Shown: piece by piece, positions 9,038 to 18,314 of the stretch
Layout: each line of letters starts with the position of its first letter
Position numbering within the stretch: the stretch's first letter is position 1
The notes under the pieces: model-generated
What the model was told of the DNA's origin: nothing
The model's database searches: none
Seen by the model: the letters and a program-made list of their open reading frames with translations, nothing else
Translations under genes and position numbers: made by a program
Origin: Promethearchaeota archaeon
Lineage (GTDB): Archaea; Asgardarchaeota; Lokiarchaeia; Sigynarchaeales; SOKP01
NCBI GenBank assembly: GCA_019894875.1
Contig: JAGXNR010000014.1
Span: 1 to 50,948, forward strand
Reading direction: 5' to 3'
Length of the DNA: 50,948 nucleotides

Positions 9038-9131
9038 AGATAGTTTATTTTAATTCTCTTTTTTTGAAGAAAGTGTGAAGAAATAGTATAAGATCTTAAA
9101 CTCATTTATCAATAAATAAAATGATGATAGG

Positions 9132-10136
9132 TTAAATTTCTTCAATTTTTTTAATAACTATTTTTCCCTGTTCATTTGTTTCTAACAATCCAACCCCTTC
9201 CAGTTGCTGAGTAATTTTTTTCACGGTTACTATAGGGGATCCAAGAGCATTTCTAAGATCCTCTAATGTTATCGCTCCTACTTCATCAACAATTAGGAAT
9301 GCCTTAAAAAGTGTTTCTTTTTCCATCAATGGTTTTAATTTATCAAAATGATATATTTTAGCTATGTTTTCTTGCTGAAATCTTTTAATTTCTTCAAAAT
9401 TTTTTGTTAAACGTTCTATTTCGTCATTAGCAGTCCTATTTTTGTCATTTAGTTCTCCAACTTTCTTAATCAATTCTTCATATTTACCTTGCATACTTTC
9501 CATTCTAGAAATTGCATCTTTCGCATCAGAATCTAATTCCGTGGATTGTAACTTTCTTTCTAATAAGGTCGTTTCCAATCTGCTAATTTCTGCTTTTAAT
9601 TCTTGTGATTCTATTCGACGTTTATCTTCTAATTGGGATATTAATTTCACTTGTTCTTCCTTGAATTTATCTGTGAATGCTTGCAGTTCCTCAATTTTGT
9701 TACTCAAGTTTTTCACTGCTTCGTTTTTTAAAAGTAGTTCTGAAGTTTTTTCAGCTATTTCAGCTCTTAGATTTCCAACTGTCTCATATGATTCTTCTAA
9801 TTTACGTTGAGCGGGGATAATCTGCTTTTTTACTAATTCAAGTTCTTTCTGTGATTGAGCTACTTCCCCTTTTGTGTATTCTAACTCAAGTTCTCTCTCA
9901 TTAAGTTGTTGTCTTTGTGCACCAATTAGTTCTTTTAGTTCTAAAATATCCTCGGGAATATCACTCATTTTTGAGATTTTAGCTTTCTGTTCCTCAACTA
10001 TTACTTCCTGTTCACTAATAATTCTTTTTTGACGCTCCACTAATGATGATAATTTATCCACTTTAGATTGTAAAATAGCTGTTTGCTTTTCGCTTGATTC
10101 AATGTTGTCTAACATATCTCTTAAATCTTTAGGCAT
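9132..10136 (-). CDS. Long coiled-coil protein with C-terminal winged helix
   Basis: 334 residues. Residues 10-250 are almost unbroken heptad-type sequence rich in Glu, Lys, Leu and Gln (for example LSSLVERQKRIISEQEVIVE), so a long rod is expected. The last 70 residues (KAFLIVDEVGAITLEDLRNAL ... GLLETNEQGKIVIKK) form a winged-helix domain like those in DNA-binding regulators. No membrane helix or signal is seen. It may be a structural or chromatin-associated protein; no named family is recognised. Confidence 0.72.
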   Translation of the reverse strand: MPKDLRDMLDNIESSEKQTAILQSKVDKLSSLVERQKRIISEQEVIVEEQKAKISKMSDIPEDILELKELIGAQRQQLNERELELEYTKGEVAQSQKELELVKKQIIPAQRKLEESYETVGNLRAEIAEKTSELLLKNEAVKNLSNKIEELQAFTDKFKEEQVKLISQLEDKRRIESQELKAEISRLETTLLERKLQSTELDSDAKDAISRMESMQGKYEELIKKVGELNDKNRTANDEIERLTKNFEEIKRFQQENIAKIYHFDKLKPLMEKETLFKAFLIVDEVGAITLEDLRNALGSPIVTVKKITQQLEGVGLLETNEQGKIVIKKIEEI

Positions 10137-10278
10137 CGTAATTTTCCTATTATGATTGTTAAAAATAAATTAGTTTAAGTGTATTATGAAATATGATCTT
10201 ATTTATTTTTTTAATAAAAACCTATAACTATTAAGAGAGATTAATTTTAAATAATTTTCGATATCGAAAGAAAATTAA

Positions 10279-10887
10279 TTGACTTTATCATTATTTAAAA
10301 AGGTGAAACATATTTTTTCGACTTTTTTTAAATCAGATCAATTAAATGCTATTATTCTAATAACTTTTGAATATCTATTTAAAGAAAAAAGAATGAAATT
10401 AGAGGAACTCAAATTTTTTGAAAAACAAGCTAACGCTATTGATTACATCAATAAAAAAAAGCTAGATTTAATTAAAGAAAAAGATCTAGCGAACTATGGC
10501 AATATTCAAGGCTTGCATGAATTAATCTTTAATTACTTATCTGGTAAGGATATTAATATTTTTGATAGTCTTAAGGATTTAAACATTGATCTTAACATGA
10601 ATAAGAAATTTCCTACAGCTTTTTCTCTTAGTGTCATCAATAAATTAGCAAATTTAAATAGAGGTGAAATTACCACATACTCCGAAATTGGAAGTAAGAT
10701 TGGCTCTAGGGCATATCGAGCAATCGGGAATGTGTTAAGGAAAAATCCTTTACCATTAATTATACCTTGTCATCGTGTAATAAAAAAAAATGGTGAGATC
10801 GGGGGATTTATGGGAGAATCTGATGAAAGCTGGCAACAGAATTTAAAAAGAAACCTGCTAGAAATTGAACAAATAACAAATCCTTAA
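10279..10887 (+). CDS. ogt: Methylated-DNA-[protein]-cysteine S-methyltransferase
   Basis: 202 residues from a TTG start; an ATG at 10393 (MKLEEL) would give a shorter protein missing part of the N-terminal domain. The catalytic core is unmistakable: GEITTYSEIGSKIG, then RAIGNVLRKNPLPLIIPCHRVI with the acceptor Cys in PCHR, then GEIGGFMG. The enzyme removes alkyl groups from O6-alkylguanine in a suicide reaction. The N-terminal part is divergent and lysine-rich. It is a single-gene unit with no linked repair genes. Confidence 0.88.
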   Translation: MTLSLFKKVKHIFSTFFKSDQLNAIILITFEYLFKEKRMKLEELKFFEKQANAIDYINKKKLDLIKEKDLANYGNIQGLHELIFNYLSGKDINIFDSLKDLNIDLNMNKKFPTAFSLSVINKLANLNRGEITTYSEIGSKIGSRAYRAIGNVLRKNPLPLIIPCHRVIKKNGEIGGFMGESDESWQQNLKRNLLEIEQITNP

Positions 10888-11084
10888 CTTATTTAACTAT
10901 TTCTGAAAAATTCTTCGGATCTTTTGAGATGGGGAATATATTCTAAGGTTTGATTTAAGAAGAACTTGACTTAATTTTATGGGATAACTTTCCCCGAATT
11001 CAATCATTATAAAAAATTAAATAATACTAAAAACTTTCAGATAAATAAGCTAATAGAAGTAAAAATAGTTAAATTGATTTTAAA

Positions 11085-12275
11085 ATGAATTATGCTGAAA
11101 GATTAAATCTACTTGGTACTGAGACCGCATTTGAAGTTTTAAGACGAATTCAAAATTTTCCAGAGAGTAGAAAAAAGAATATTATCTCATTTGCAATAGG
11201 AGAACCGGATTTTGACACACCAAAACATATAAAAAATGCAGGTATTAAAGCAATTAAACAGAATTACACACATTATACTTTATCTGCGGGTGTCCCTGAA
11301 TTACGGACAAAAATTGCCGAGTTCATTAATGAGAATAGAGGAATGAACATAACACCTAAAAATGTGGTGATCTTACCTAGTGCTAAATTTATTATAGATT
11401 TAACATTATTATCTTGTACAAATCCTGGAGATGAGGTTATTTATCCGAACCCAGGATATCCAATTTATGAAAGTCTAATTAATGTTCATGGATGCAAGGC
11501 GATACCTGCACAACTATTGGAAAGTGAAGATTGGAATTATAATATTGAAGAGTTGTTTACTAAAATATCTGACCGTACAAAATTAATTATTATCAATAGC
11601 CCTCAAAATCCAACAGGATCTATACTAAACCAAAAAAATTTAGAGGTTATTTCAAAGATTGCAAAAGAAAATGATTTATGGGTTCTTTCTGATGAAATTT
11701 ATTCTAATATAGTTTATGATAATATTAAATACAAATCAATTGCGACCTTCCCAGAGATGTTGGATAGAACGATAATCTTAGATGGATTTAGTAAGTTTTT
11801 TTCTATGACCGGATGGAGATTAGGCTATGCTATAATTAATGAAGATCTAGCAAATTATTTTGCACGATGGTTAACAAACACTATTTCCTGTACCGCAACG
11901 TTTACCCAAATGGCGGGTATCACAGCCATTACAGCGGATAAAGCCCCATCAATTGCTATGGTTGGAGAATTTGAAAAAAGGAGAGATCTGATCCATCAGA
12001 GATTGAATAAAATCGAAGGAATTTCTGCGGTCTTGCCTAAAGGTGCTTTCTATATATTTGCTAATGTCACAGGAGCGTGTGAGAAATTGAACCTTAAAAA
12101 CAGTTTAGAACTTCAAGAATATTTATTAGAACATTTGGATATCGCAGTACTTTCACGAACTTACTTTGGAGATAGAATTTCCAATGAAAAAGAAGAGTAC
12201 ATACGCTTTTCTTATTGCATTTCTCGCGAAAATATCATAAAAGGTATGGATCGCATTGAAAATATACTCTCTTAA
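11085..12275 (+). CDS. Class I/II pyridoxal-phosphate aminotransferase
   Basis: 396 residues, the usual length for AspC-type archaeal aminotransferases. Visible motifs: FAIGEPDFDTP (about 39), the YPNPGYPIYES substrate region (about 125), NSPQNPTGS (about 175), SDEIYSNIVYD (about 205) and the Schiff-base lysine in DGFSKFFSMTGWRLGY (about 238). The cofactor-binding Arg lies near the C-terminus (YIRFSYC). It should transfer an amino group between an amino acid and a 2-oxoacid; aspartate or aromatic amino acids are typical, but substrate choice cannot be read here. Confidence 0.9.
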   Translation: MNYAERLNLLGTETAFEVLRRIQNFPESRKKNIISFAIGEPDFDTPKHIKNAGIKAIKQNYTHYTLSAGVPELRTKIAEFINENRGMNITPKNVVILPSAKFIIDLTLLSCTNPGDEVIYPNPGYPIYESLINVHGCKAIPAQLLESEDWNYNIEELFTKISDRTKLIIINSPQNPTGSILNQKNLEVISKIAKENDLWVLSDEIYSNIVYDNIKYKSIATFPEMLDRTIILDGFSKFFSMTGWRLGYAIINEDLANYFARWLTNTISCTATFTQMAGITAITADKAPSIAMVGEFEKRRDLIHQRLNKIEGISAVLPKGAFYIFANVTGACEKLNLKNSLELQEYLLEHLDIAVLSRTYFGDRISNEKEEYIRFSYCISRENIIKGMDRIENILS

Positions 12276-12312
12276 AGTATAGTGAAATCTAGTATTAAGT
12301 AAAATTCTACAA

Positions 12313-12975
12313 CTAAGAAAGTTTACTTAACACTATATTTCCTTCATTGTTTATATATATAAAATAATCAGAAATTATATAGAAGAAGAGTTTGAAGTTT
12401 CTTAGTAAAGATAAATTATATTCACTTAAATATAACGCAGCTCTGCTTAAAATATTAACAACAAGTGTAATGGATAGAGAATACGCATGTAAAATATTAA
12501 AATCAGAAGGCAAAATCCTTGATGAAAATAACGCTAGCAAACAGACTATCATTGATATCATTCCAATTCCAATATTAATGTCTCGATATTTTCTTGAGTA
12601 AGCGTTAATGAACTTCCCTTTAATTATACTAGCAAATCCTACAATGAGAACAGGATATGCTGCCAAGTTGATAATATTTTGAAAGGTTACATTAGGTTGG
12701 GCCATAAAGAAGTTAAGGAATGCAATAGAAAAGGTTATTGAAATTATGCCAAATAAAACTCTGTTAGGATTTCTATTGTTTCCTCTATTTCTTTTGTTTA
12801 TTCCATTGATTATTTTCGCAATTCCATAAAAGAATAATGATATAAACGGATAAACTATCAACGACATTATCAATTCTAATCTAAAGAATAAAGCAAAAAG
12901 TATATAACTTAAAATTAAAAAACCAGATATGTAATCATCTGCGCGAATTTTGTCTTTATGAATTAGTTCTATCAT
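12313..12975 (-). CDS. Unknown polytopic membrane protein
   Basis: 220 residues with six or so hydrophobic helices, separated by a basic loop rich in Asn and Arg (KRNRGNNRNPNR, about 80-92). Termini are predicted to be cytosolic. I recognise no family motif. It is flanked by an aminotransferase ending 38 nt away on the other strand and by an EamA transporter gene on the same strand, about 150 nt upstream. No function is proposed. Confidence 0.6.
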   Translation of the reverse strand: MIELIHKDKIRADDYISGFLILSYILFALFFRLELIMSLIVYPFISLFFYGIAKIINGINKRNRGNNRNPNRVLFGIISITFSIAFLNFFMAQPNVTFQNIINLAAYPVLIVGFASIIKGKFINAYSRKYRDINIGIGMISMIVCLLALFSSRILPSDFNILHAYSLSITLVVNILSRAALYLSEYNLSLLRNFKLFFYIISDYFIYINNEGNIVLSKLS

Positions 12976-13126
12976 ATCATTTTCACTAGGAGTTTAAAAT
13001 CTATACACTAAATAATTTAATTATTTTTTTCATTTTTAATTGTTGTTGTTTATTTTCTTATTGGTTATGATATAGATTCATTTCATCTTTATAATAATCA
13101 TAATGGTAGAGTTGTTTAACTATATA

Positions 13127-14062
13127 TCATAGGAATAATATGATATAATTACCTAGAATTATCAAAGCAACCGCAATTAGAAATTTTTTGCGAAATTTTT
13201 CTTTTAAAATCAAGATTGAAAATATCTGCTGCACCATCGGGGTATTAACGGTAAAAGTTGATGTTAACACTAACCCATTGATTTCTGCTGCTTTATAAAA
13301 TAATGTATCAGCAAATCCTAGAGAAAGAATACCTGCAATTCCTATATAAATGAAGTACTTTAAATTTCCTCGATTTTCTTTCTTGAAACCAGAATAATAA
13401 ATTGGTCGGAATATCCCTATAGCTAAGAACAATACCATAGCCATAGCAACCCTGAAAAAATTCGTGATAAAAACATCCCCTGTAATAATTCTTGCTTGAT
13501 TAAATGAAAGAATGGACACAGCCCAGAGAAAAGCGGCACCAACAGCGAATAAGACTCCAATAATAACACTTTCAGAATTTTTTTTTTCTAATTCTCCATT
13601 CTCATTGAAATTTGTGTTTTTATCCTTAGAACTAAGTATAAACACACTAAATAGGAATAACGCACCCCCTAATAATACTGAAAGTTTAAATTCTTCACCA
13701 AACAGTAATATGCTAAATGGAAATATAAAAATTAGTGAAAGTTGGACAAGAGGATAAGCACGGGAAGCATCTATTTTCTTTAGTGATATATAATAAAGTA
13801 AATCTCCAACTGTAACACTCAATCCCGAAATGAGACATAAAATTAGATAAAAAATTAATTCTGAGTCATTTAAAATACTAAAAAACATATAATTTCCAAA
13901 AATTAATGAGAAAATTAGGGTGCCAAATGAGACACAGCATAACCTAAAAAACAAGTTTGCTTTTGGTTCAGTCTTCTCCAATCCTGCTTTATATACAAGC
14001 GAAGCTATAGCCCATGTAAATACAGCATAAATTGAAAATGCTAATCCAATTAATTCAACCAT
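13127..14062 (-). CDS. EamA/DMT-superfamily transporter
   Basis: 311 residues with ten hydrophobic segments in two similar halves of five, the EamA pattern. The first half ends with VGDLLYYISLKKIDASRAYPLVQLS and the second with FADTLFYKAAEINGLVLTSTFTVNTPMVQQI, the typical inner-helix sequences of drug/metabolite transporters. A polar loop (about 145-160) joins the halves. Such proteins usually export metabolites; the substrate is unknown. It is divergent from the proteasome gene, with a 257-nt intergenic region that holds a hairpin. Confidence 0.85.
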   Translation of the reverse strand: MVELIGLAFSIYAVFTWAIASLVYKAGLEKTEPKANLFFRLCCVSFGTLIFSLIFGNYMFFSILNDSELIFYLILCLISGLSVTVGDLLYYISLKKIDASRAYPLVQLSLIFIFPFSILLFGEEFKLSVLLGGALFLFSVFILSSKDKNTNFNENGELEKKNSESVIIGVLFAVGAAFLWAVSILSFNQARIITGDVFITNFFRVAMAMVLFLAIGIFRPIYYSGFKKENRGNLKYFIYIGIAGILSLGFADTLFYKAAEINGLVLTSTFTVNTPMVQQIFSILILKEKFRKKFLIAVALIILGNYIILFL

Positions 14063-14188
14063 TTAAAAAATATTATTAAAAATTGTTTTAAAAGTATTGT
14101 TTTTAGTGTAGTTATTTCAGTTTTAATTCTAAGAGAAATTTATGATGAGGTGGTTGGCTAAATAATAGTAATAAATGCTCTTTTTCTA

Positions 14189-14238
14189 ATTTTCTCATCA
14201 ATTCCTTCTAAAAGAAACCTATTGTGATGAGAGAAAAT
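14189..14238. repeat. Imperfect hairpin upstream of the proteasome gene
   Basis: ATTTTCTCATCA (14189-14200) pairs with TGATGAGAGAAAAT (14225-14238) with a two-base bulge, around a 24-nt loop. It lies in the divergent region between the EamA gene and psmB and could be an operator or a transcript structure; its role is not known. Confidence 0.4.
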
Positions 14239-14319
14239 CATTTCTTTCCTGTTGTGATCATCCTACATTTATATTAAATTAGAAGAAATTTATTAAATTA
14301 TAACTCCTTTAATGAAATT

Positions 14320-15021
14320 ATGAGAAATGAAGAAAAATTAAGTTCTTCTAATTCAGATTTTCTAAGGAAATATGGAATCGATATTAAGAACCCCAAATTA
14401 GAAAAAGATCTTAATGCTAAAACCTTAAAAACGGGAACAACCACAGTAGGATTGATTTGTAAAGATGCGGTTATTTTCGCAACAGATAAAAGAGCATCGA
14501 TGGGTTATTTTGTAGCAAGTAAAACTTCAGAAAAAGTGTATAGAATTCAAGATCATCTTTGGATGACCACTGCTGGCGGAGTCGCAGATGCTCAATATTT
14601 AGTTGACGTTTTGCGTGCAGAGACTACAATATATCAGTTAAATCATAATGATAAACCTATGTTAATCAAATCTGCTGGGAAGTTGTTATCAAATATACTT
14701 TATTCTAATAAAATGTTTCCTTATCAAGTGGGTTTAATGTTAGGTGGAGTAACCGAAGAGGAAGGACCAATTATTCTAAATATCGGTGCATATGGCTCCA
14801 TTTTAAAAGAAAAATTCAGTGCGGTTGGAAGTGGACAGAATTTTTCCTATGGTGTGTTAGAAGCTAAATTTAAAGACAATTTAACTGTAGAAGAGGGTAA
14901 GGAAATAATTAAAAAGGCAGTTACCAGCAGCATTATTCGAGATATGGCTTCCGGTAACGGGATTGATATTGCAGTTATCAAAAAAGAAGGTCCAGCTGAG
15001 CGAGAATTTATCCCCATATAA
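14320..15021 (+). CDS. psmB: Proteasome subunit beta
   Basis: 233 residues. A propeptide of 39 residues ends in LKTG, and cleavage would expose the catalytic Thr40 in TTTVGLICKD. The other active-site residues are in place: Asp in ATDKRAS and Lys in ASKTSEKV, followed by MTTAGGVADAQ and the GSGQNFSYGVLEA segment. It forms the inner rings of the archaeal 20S proteasome with an alpha subunit not in this window. The protein is slightly longer than many archaeal beta subunits because of the propeptide. It is transcribed alone. Confidence 0.93.
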   Translation: MRNEEKLSSSNSDFLRKYGIDIKNPKLEKDLNAKTLKTGTTTVGLICKDAVIFATDKRASMGYFVASKTSEKVYRIQDHLWMTTAGGVADAQYLVDVLRAETTIYQLNHNDKPMLIKSAGKLLSNILYSNKMFPYQVGLMLGGVTEEEGPIILNIGAYGSILKEKFSAVGSGQNFSYGVLEAKFKDNLTVEEGKEIIKKAVTSSIIRDMASGNGIDIAVIKKEGPAEREFIPI

Positions 15022-15225
15022 ACATATTTTAAAATAGTAAATCTATATTAGTCACTCTCCTTTTATTTAAATTTTACGTTCCCTATATCTTTTTTAATAA
15101 AATTTAAAAGAGAAAATTAAGAATTAGAATTATAATAGATAAACTTTATAAAAATTACTTACGTTTATTAAACTAAATATCTAATTTTACATAGAAAAAC
15201 CTCACCATATACCAGTCCCAATACA

Positions 15226-15957
15226 ATGTCGTACCGTATAATAGTAGATTTATCTCATAAGGAGAAAATTGAAGAATTTCCCGAGTTCACATTAGGAGAA
15301 GACGATTATGAAATCGACTACATTGATAAAAATGAAGGTCCGATTGAGTTCGAAACACTTGAAGATTTTGACATACTATTTTTAGGAAACATTCAACACA
15401 CTTCAAAAGGGAAGGATGACAAGTTCACACAAGATGAATTGAAAGTAATAAAAAAATTTGTTGGGGAAGGAGGAAGTATATTCTTAACTAGCGGAGATGG
15501 AGGGGATAAAGACATCCCAATGAAACAAGGTTCTATCAGAGTCTTATATAAGGTAACTGGTGTTCGTAGGTTTTGGAATGGAATAATTCAAGAAGCTCCA
15601 TCGAATTTTTTAGTTAAAAAGAAAAACGTTTTAATTACCGAGTTATTTAATCATCCAATAACTGAGGGGATTTCGGAATTAGTCTTACCAAATAGCACTT
15701 TTTTAACGATTTCAGAGGAAGATGTCGACGATATAATTGTAACTTCAGAGAAAGCAGAATTTAAATATTATCTTGATGACGATACTGGAGCACTCGGACC
15801 CGTACCGATTTGTGCGGTTTCCAGTTTTTATGAGGGTAGATGTGTAACGATTGGCTCATCTGATTGGTTAACTGAAGATGGTGATTTTGGTCTTGATGCA
15901 GGTGACAATTTAAAATTTCTATCAAATATTATTGAATGGTTATCTTTTGAAAGATAG
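15226..15957 (+). CDS. GATase-like (GIFT/DUF4350-type) domain protein
   Basis: 243 residues with no membrane segment. The fold looks like the class I amidotransferase-like domain: DFDILFLGN, then LKVIKKFVGEGGSIFLTSGDGGD, the strand-turn of this fold, and a C-terminal CVTIGSSDWLTEDG then DNLKFLSNIIEWL. No catalytic Cys-His pair is visible, so it is probably not an active glutaminase. The same type of domain (GIFT) forms the N-terminus of the eukaryotic ciliary protein IFT52, and prokaryotic relatives are uncharacterised. It is 26 nt upstream of a radical SAM gene on the same strand, so the two may be co-transcribed. Confidence 0.6.
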   Translation: MSYRIIVDLSHKEKIEEFPEFTLGEDDYEIDYIDKNEGPIEFETLEDFDILFLGNIQHTSKGKDDKFTQDELKVIKKFVGEGGSIFLTSGDGGDKDIPMKQGSIRVLYKVTGVRRFWNGIIQEAPSNFLVKKKNVLITELFNHPITEGISELVLPNSTFLTISEEDVDDIIVTSEKAEFKYYLDDDTGALGPVPICAVSSFYEGRCVTIGSSDWLTEDGDFGLDAGDNLKFLSNIIEWLSFER

Positions 15958-15983
15958 TTAATAACATCTTTTTTACTTCTATT

Positions 15984-17096
15984 ATGGTTTTTAGAATCCT
16001 TCGTCCAGATTCTGATTCAGTGTGGCAAAATGAAGAAATCCTTAAACGTTTTTCAAGATATAAAGGGATAATTGATGACAAACAAGTAGCAAGATATTTA
16101 ATTGCTAAAACTATCCATTGTGATTATGATTCAAGTGATTCTATTGAGAAACTTGAAATGTTCCTAAAGGAAAAATCACTTGAACTTAATGATTTATTTA
16201 AGAAAGACATTGAAGAAGTAAGGTATCGCCAAATTTCTTCTAAATCATATATCCATTTATCAGAAACTCTAGCTAATAAATATCTTGAAAGCTGTATTTT
16301 TTGTGAACGACAATGCAAAGTTAATCGTATTGATGGAGAAAAAGGATTTTGTTTAATTTCTAAAGATTCCTACGTTTCTTCTGCTTTTCTACATATGGGT
16401 GAAGAAGCTCCCCTTATTCCAAGTGGTACGATTTTCTTCCAGGGGTGTAATTTTGGTTGTGTCTTCTGCCAAAATTATGATATTTCCCAAGCATGGAAGG
16501 GAAAGAGAGAACTTGATGATATTGCCCAAAAAGTAGATGTTGAGAGTTTAGCTACCATTGCAGAAAAATTAGCTAAACAGGGGGCACTTAATGTTAACTA
16601 TGTTGGAGGAGATCCAATACCAAATATTCATACAATAGTTGGGAGTTTAAATTTTCAAACCTCGAATATAACACAATTATGGAATTCAAACTTCTATTTA
16701 AGTAATAAGGCATTATCTCTAATTATCGATTTAATAGATTTTTGGCTCCCGGATTTTAAATATGGAAATAATATCTGTGGAAAGAAGTATTCCGGGATCG
16801 AAAATTATTTTGATATTGTATCACGGAATCATAAACGGGTACACGATGAGGGAAGTGGTGAAATTATCATTCGTCATCTTGTCATGCCTGGACATATAGA
16901 GTGTTGTTCAAAACCAATTTTAGATTATGTGTCTCAAGAACTCCCGAATGCTGTTATGAACATCATGGGACAATATAGACCCCAATATCATAGTTTTACT
17001 TACCCAGAAATTAATCGAAGACCGACATCTAAAGAAATGCAAGTTGTGAAAAATTACGCAAGTAGTTTAGGAATTCTATATAAACCAGTATCATGA
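15984..17096 (+). CDS. Radical SAM protein of the PflA-like activating-enzyme type
   Basis: 370 residues. The cluster-binding motif is CNFGCVFC (about 158-165), with the aromatic NYD directly after. A preceding Cys pair (CIFCERQC near 107) and another Cys (GFC) suit an auxiliary metal site, as in the archaeal PflA-related group. GGDPIPNIHTI matches the SAM-binding GGE-like region. It should bind a [4Fe-4S] cluster and cleave S-adenosylmethionine to make a radical; the substrate is unknown. It directly follows the GIFT-like gene with a 26-nt gap. Confidence 0.84.
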   Translation: MVFRILRPDSDSVWQNEEILKRFSRYKGIIDDKQVARYLIAKTIHCDYDSSDSIEKLEMFLKEKSLELNDLFKKDIEEVRYRQISSKSYIHLSETLANKYLESCIFCERQCKVNRIDGEKGFCLISKDSYVSSAFLHMGEEAPLIPSGTIFFQGCNFGCVFCQNYDISQAWKGKRELDDIAQKVDVESLATIAEKLAKQGALNVNYVGGDPIPNIHTIVGSLNFQTSNITQLWNSNFYLSNKALSLIIDLIDFWLPDFKYGNNICGKKYSGIENYFDIVSRNHKRVHDEGSGEIIIRHLVMPGHIECCSKPILDYVSQELPNAVMNIMGQYRPQYHSFTYPEINRRPTSKEMQVVKNYASSLGILYKPVS

Positions 17097-17195
17097 TGAT
17101 AGTAAAAAATTAGAAAAATCTAAAAGTAATAGCATATTTGAAAACCTAACTCTTTATTCTTATTTTAATATATTTTTTAATTGAGAGAGTTAATT

Positions 17196-18293
17196 ATGAG
17201 TTTTAATTTAAGTGATATAAAAGGCCTTGGTAAGAAAGAGGATACCTTAAAGGAAGCAGGTATAGATACTGTTGAAAAATTAGCTAATGCGAAAGTTGAC
17301 GATTTAAGCGCTCTAAAGGGCATTGGAAAAGCAACTGCTGAAAAATTTATCGAAAATGCTAAGAGCATTATGAGTGAAACTGCTAAAGAAGATTCTACCG
17401 TAGCTACTGAACAAGAATCTATTGAAGAGAAAGAAGTAGAAAAGGCACTAGAAGAACTTAAAATATTAGAACAGAGGAAAACAAAATTACAAGGCAAGAA
17501 AGTTGAGGAAGGAGATTTTGTATTAGTTAAATTAACTGGACGTACTCAAAAAGGTACAATTTTTAGAGTTTCTAGTGAAGAAGATGCGAAAAAAGCCGGG
17601 ATGTTTGATGAAAAAAAAGCTGAACAGGGTATGTATACTCCTGAATTTGTTATTATTGGTAAACCTGGTTTTCTAAATGAGGGACTTACAGAGATTATCA
17701 AAGAGATGAATTACCTTGAGAAGAAATCCGTTAGAATCCCCCCAACTAAGGCATATGGGAAAAGAGATCCTCAAAAAATCGAGAGAATGGGTATAGCTAA
17801 GTTTCGAAAAGTAAATGAAGGTAAAAATCCCGAATTAGGACAAGAATTTATGAATAAAAAGGGACAAAGAGGTGTGATAACTAATGTTGTTCAAGGAAGA
17901 GTAATAATTGATTACAATCACCCTTTAGCAGGACAATCCCTTGACTATAATCTTGAAATAATCGATAAAATTGAAGAATTTGACGAGAAAATAAAATATT
18001 TTATGGTAAATAAAGGAATTCCTAAAGAAAATGTCTCTGAATTTCAAGTGAATTATATTAAGGATGAAAAGACCCTTGAAATTACCATTCCAAAGATGTT
18101 TCTCTTCCAAAACTTAACCTATGTTAAATTTGGTTTAGCAATGGATTTACAAACACATATGGCTGAAGACATTGAAGATGTGAAATTCATTGAAGTTTAT
18201 GAAAAGATTCAAATCCCTGAGGCACCATCTGATTCAGTAATGCAAAAGGTTGAAGATTTTAATAAAGAAAAAGAAGAAGATGAAGCAGAATAG
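17196..18293 (+). CDS. FKBP-type peptidyl-prolyl isomerase with N-terminal helix-hairpin-helix
   Basis: 365 residues from ATG 17196, preceded by GAGAG; an in-frame TTG at 17181 would add five residues. The first 60 residues are an HhH pair (LSDIKGLGKKEDTLKEAGI, LSALKGIGKATAEKFIENA), then a Glu-rich linker. Residues 105-270 resemble SlyD-type FKBP: EGDFVLVKLTGR, FVIIGKPGFLNEGLTEI, VRIPPTKAYGKRDP, NHPLAGQSLDYNLEI. A C-terminal extension of about 95 residues is unlike SlyD but known in some archaeal FKBPs. It should fold proline-containing proteins in the cytosol; the HhH part may tether it to nucleic acid or ribosomes, which is inference. Confidence 0.87.
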   Translation: MSFNLSDIKGLGKKEDTLKEAGIDTVEKLANAKVDDLSALKGIGKATAEKFIENAKSIMSETAKEDSTVATEQESIEEKEVEKALEELKILEQRKTKLQGKKVEEGDFVLVKLTGRTQKGTIFRVSSEEDAKKAGMFDEKKAEQGMYTPEFVIIGKPGFLNEGLTEIIKEMNYLEKKSVRIPPTKAYGKRDPQKIERMGIAKFRKVNEGKNPELGQEFMNKKGQRGVITNVVQGRVIIDYNHPLAGQSLDYNLEIIDKIEEFDEKIKYFMVNKGIPKENVSEFQVNYIKDEKTLEITIPKMFLFQNLTYVKFGLAMDLQTHMAEDIEDVKFIEVYEKIQIPEAPSDSVMQKVEDFNKEKEEDEAE

Positions 18294-18314
18294 TACTAAC
18301 ATATTGTAGAATCT

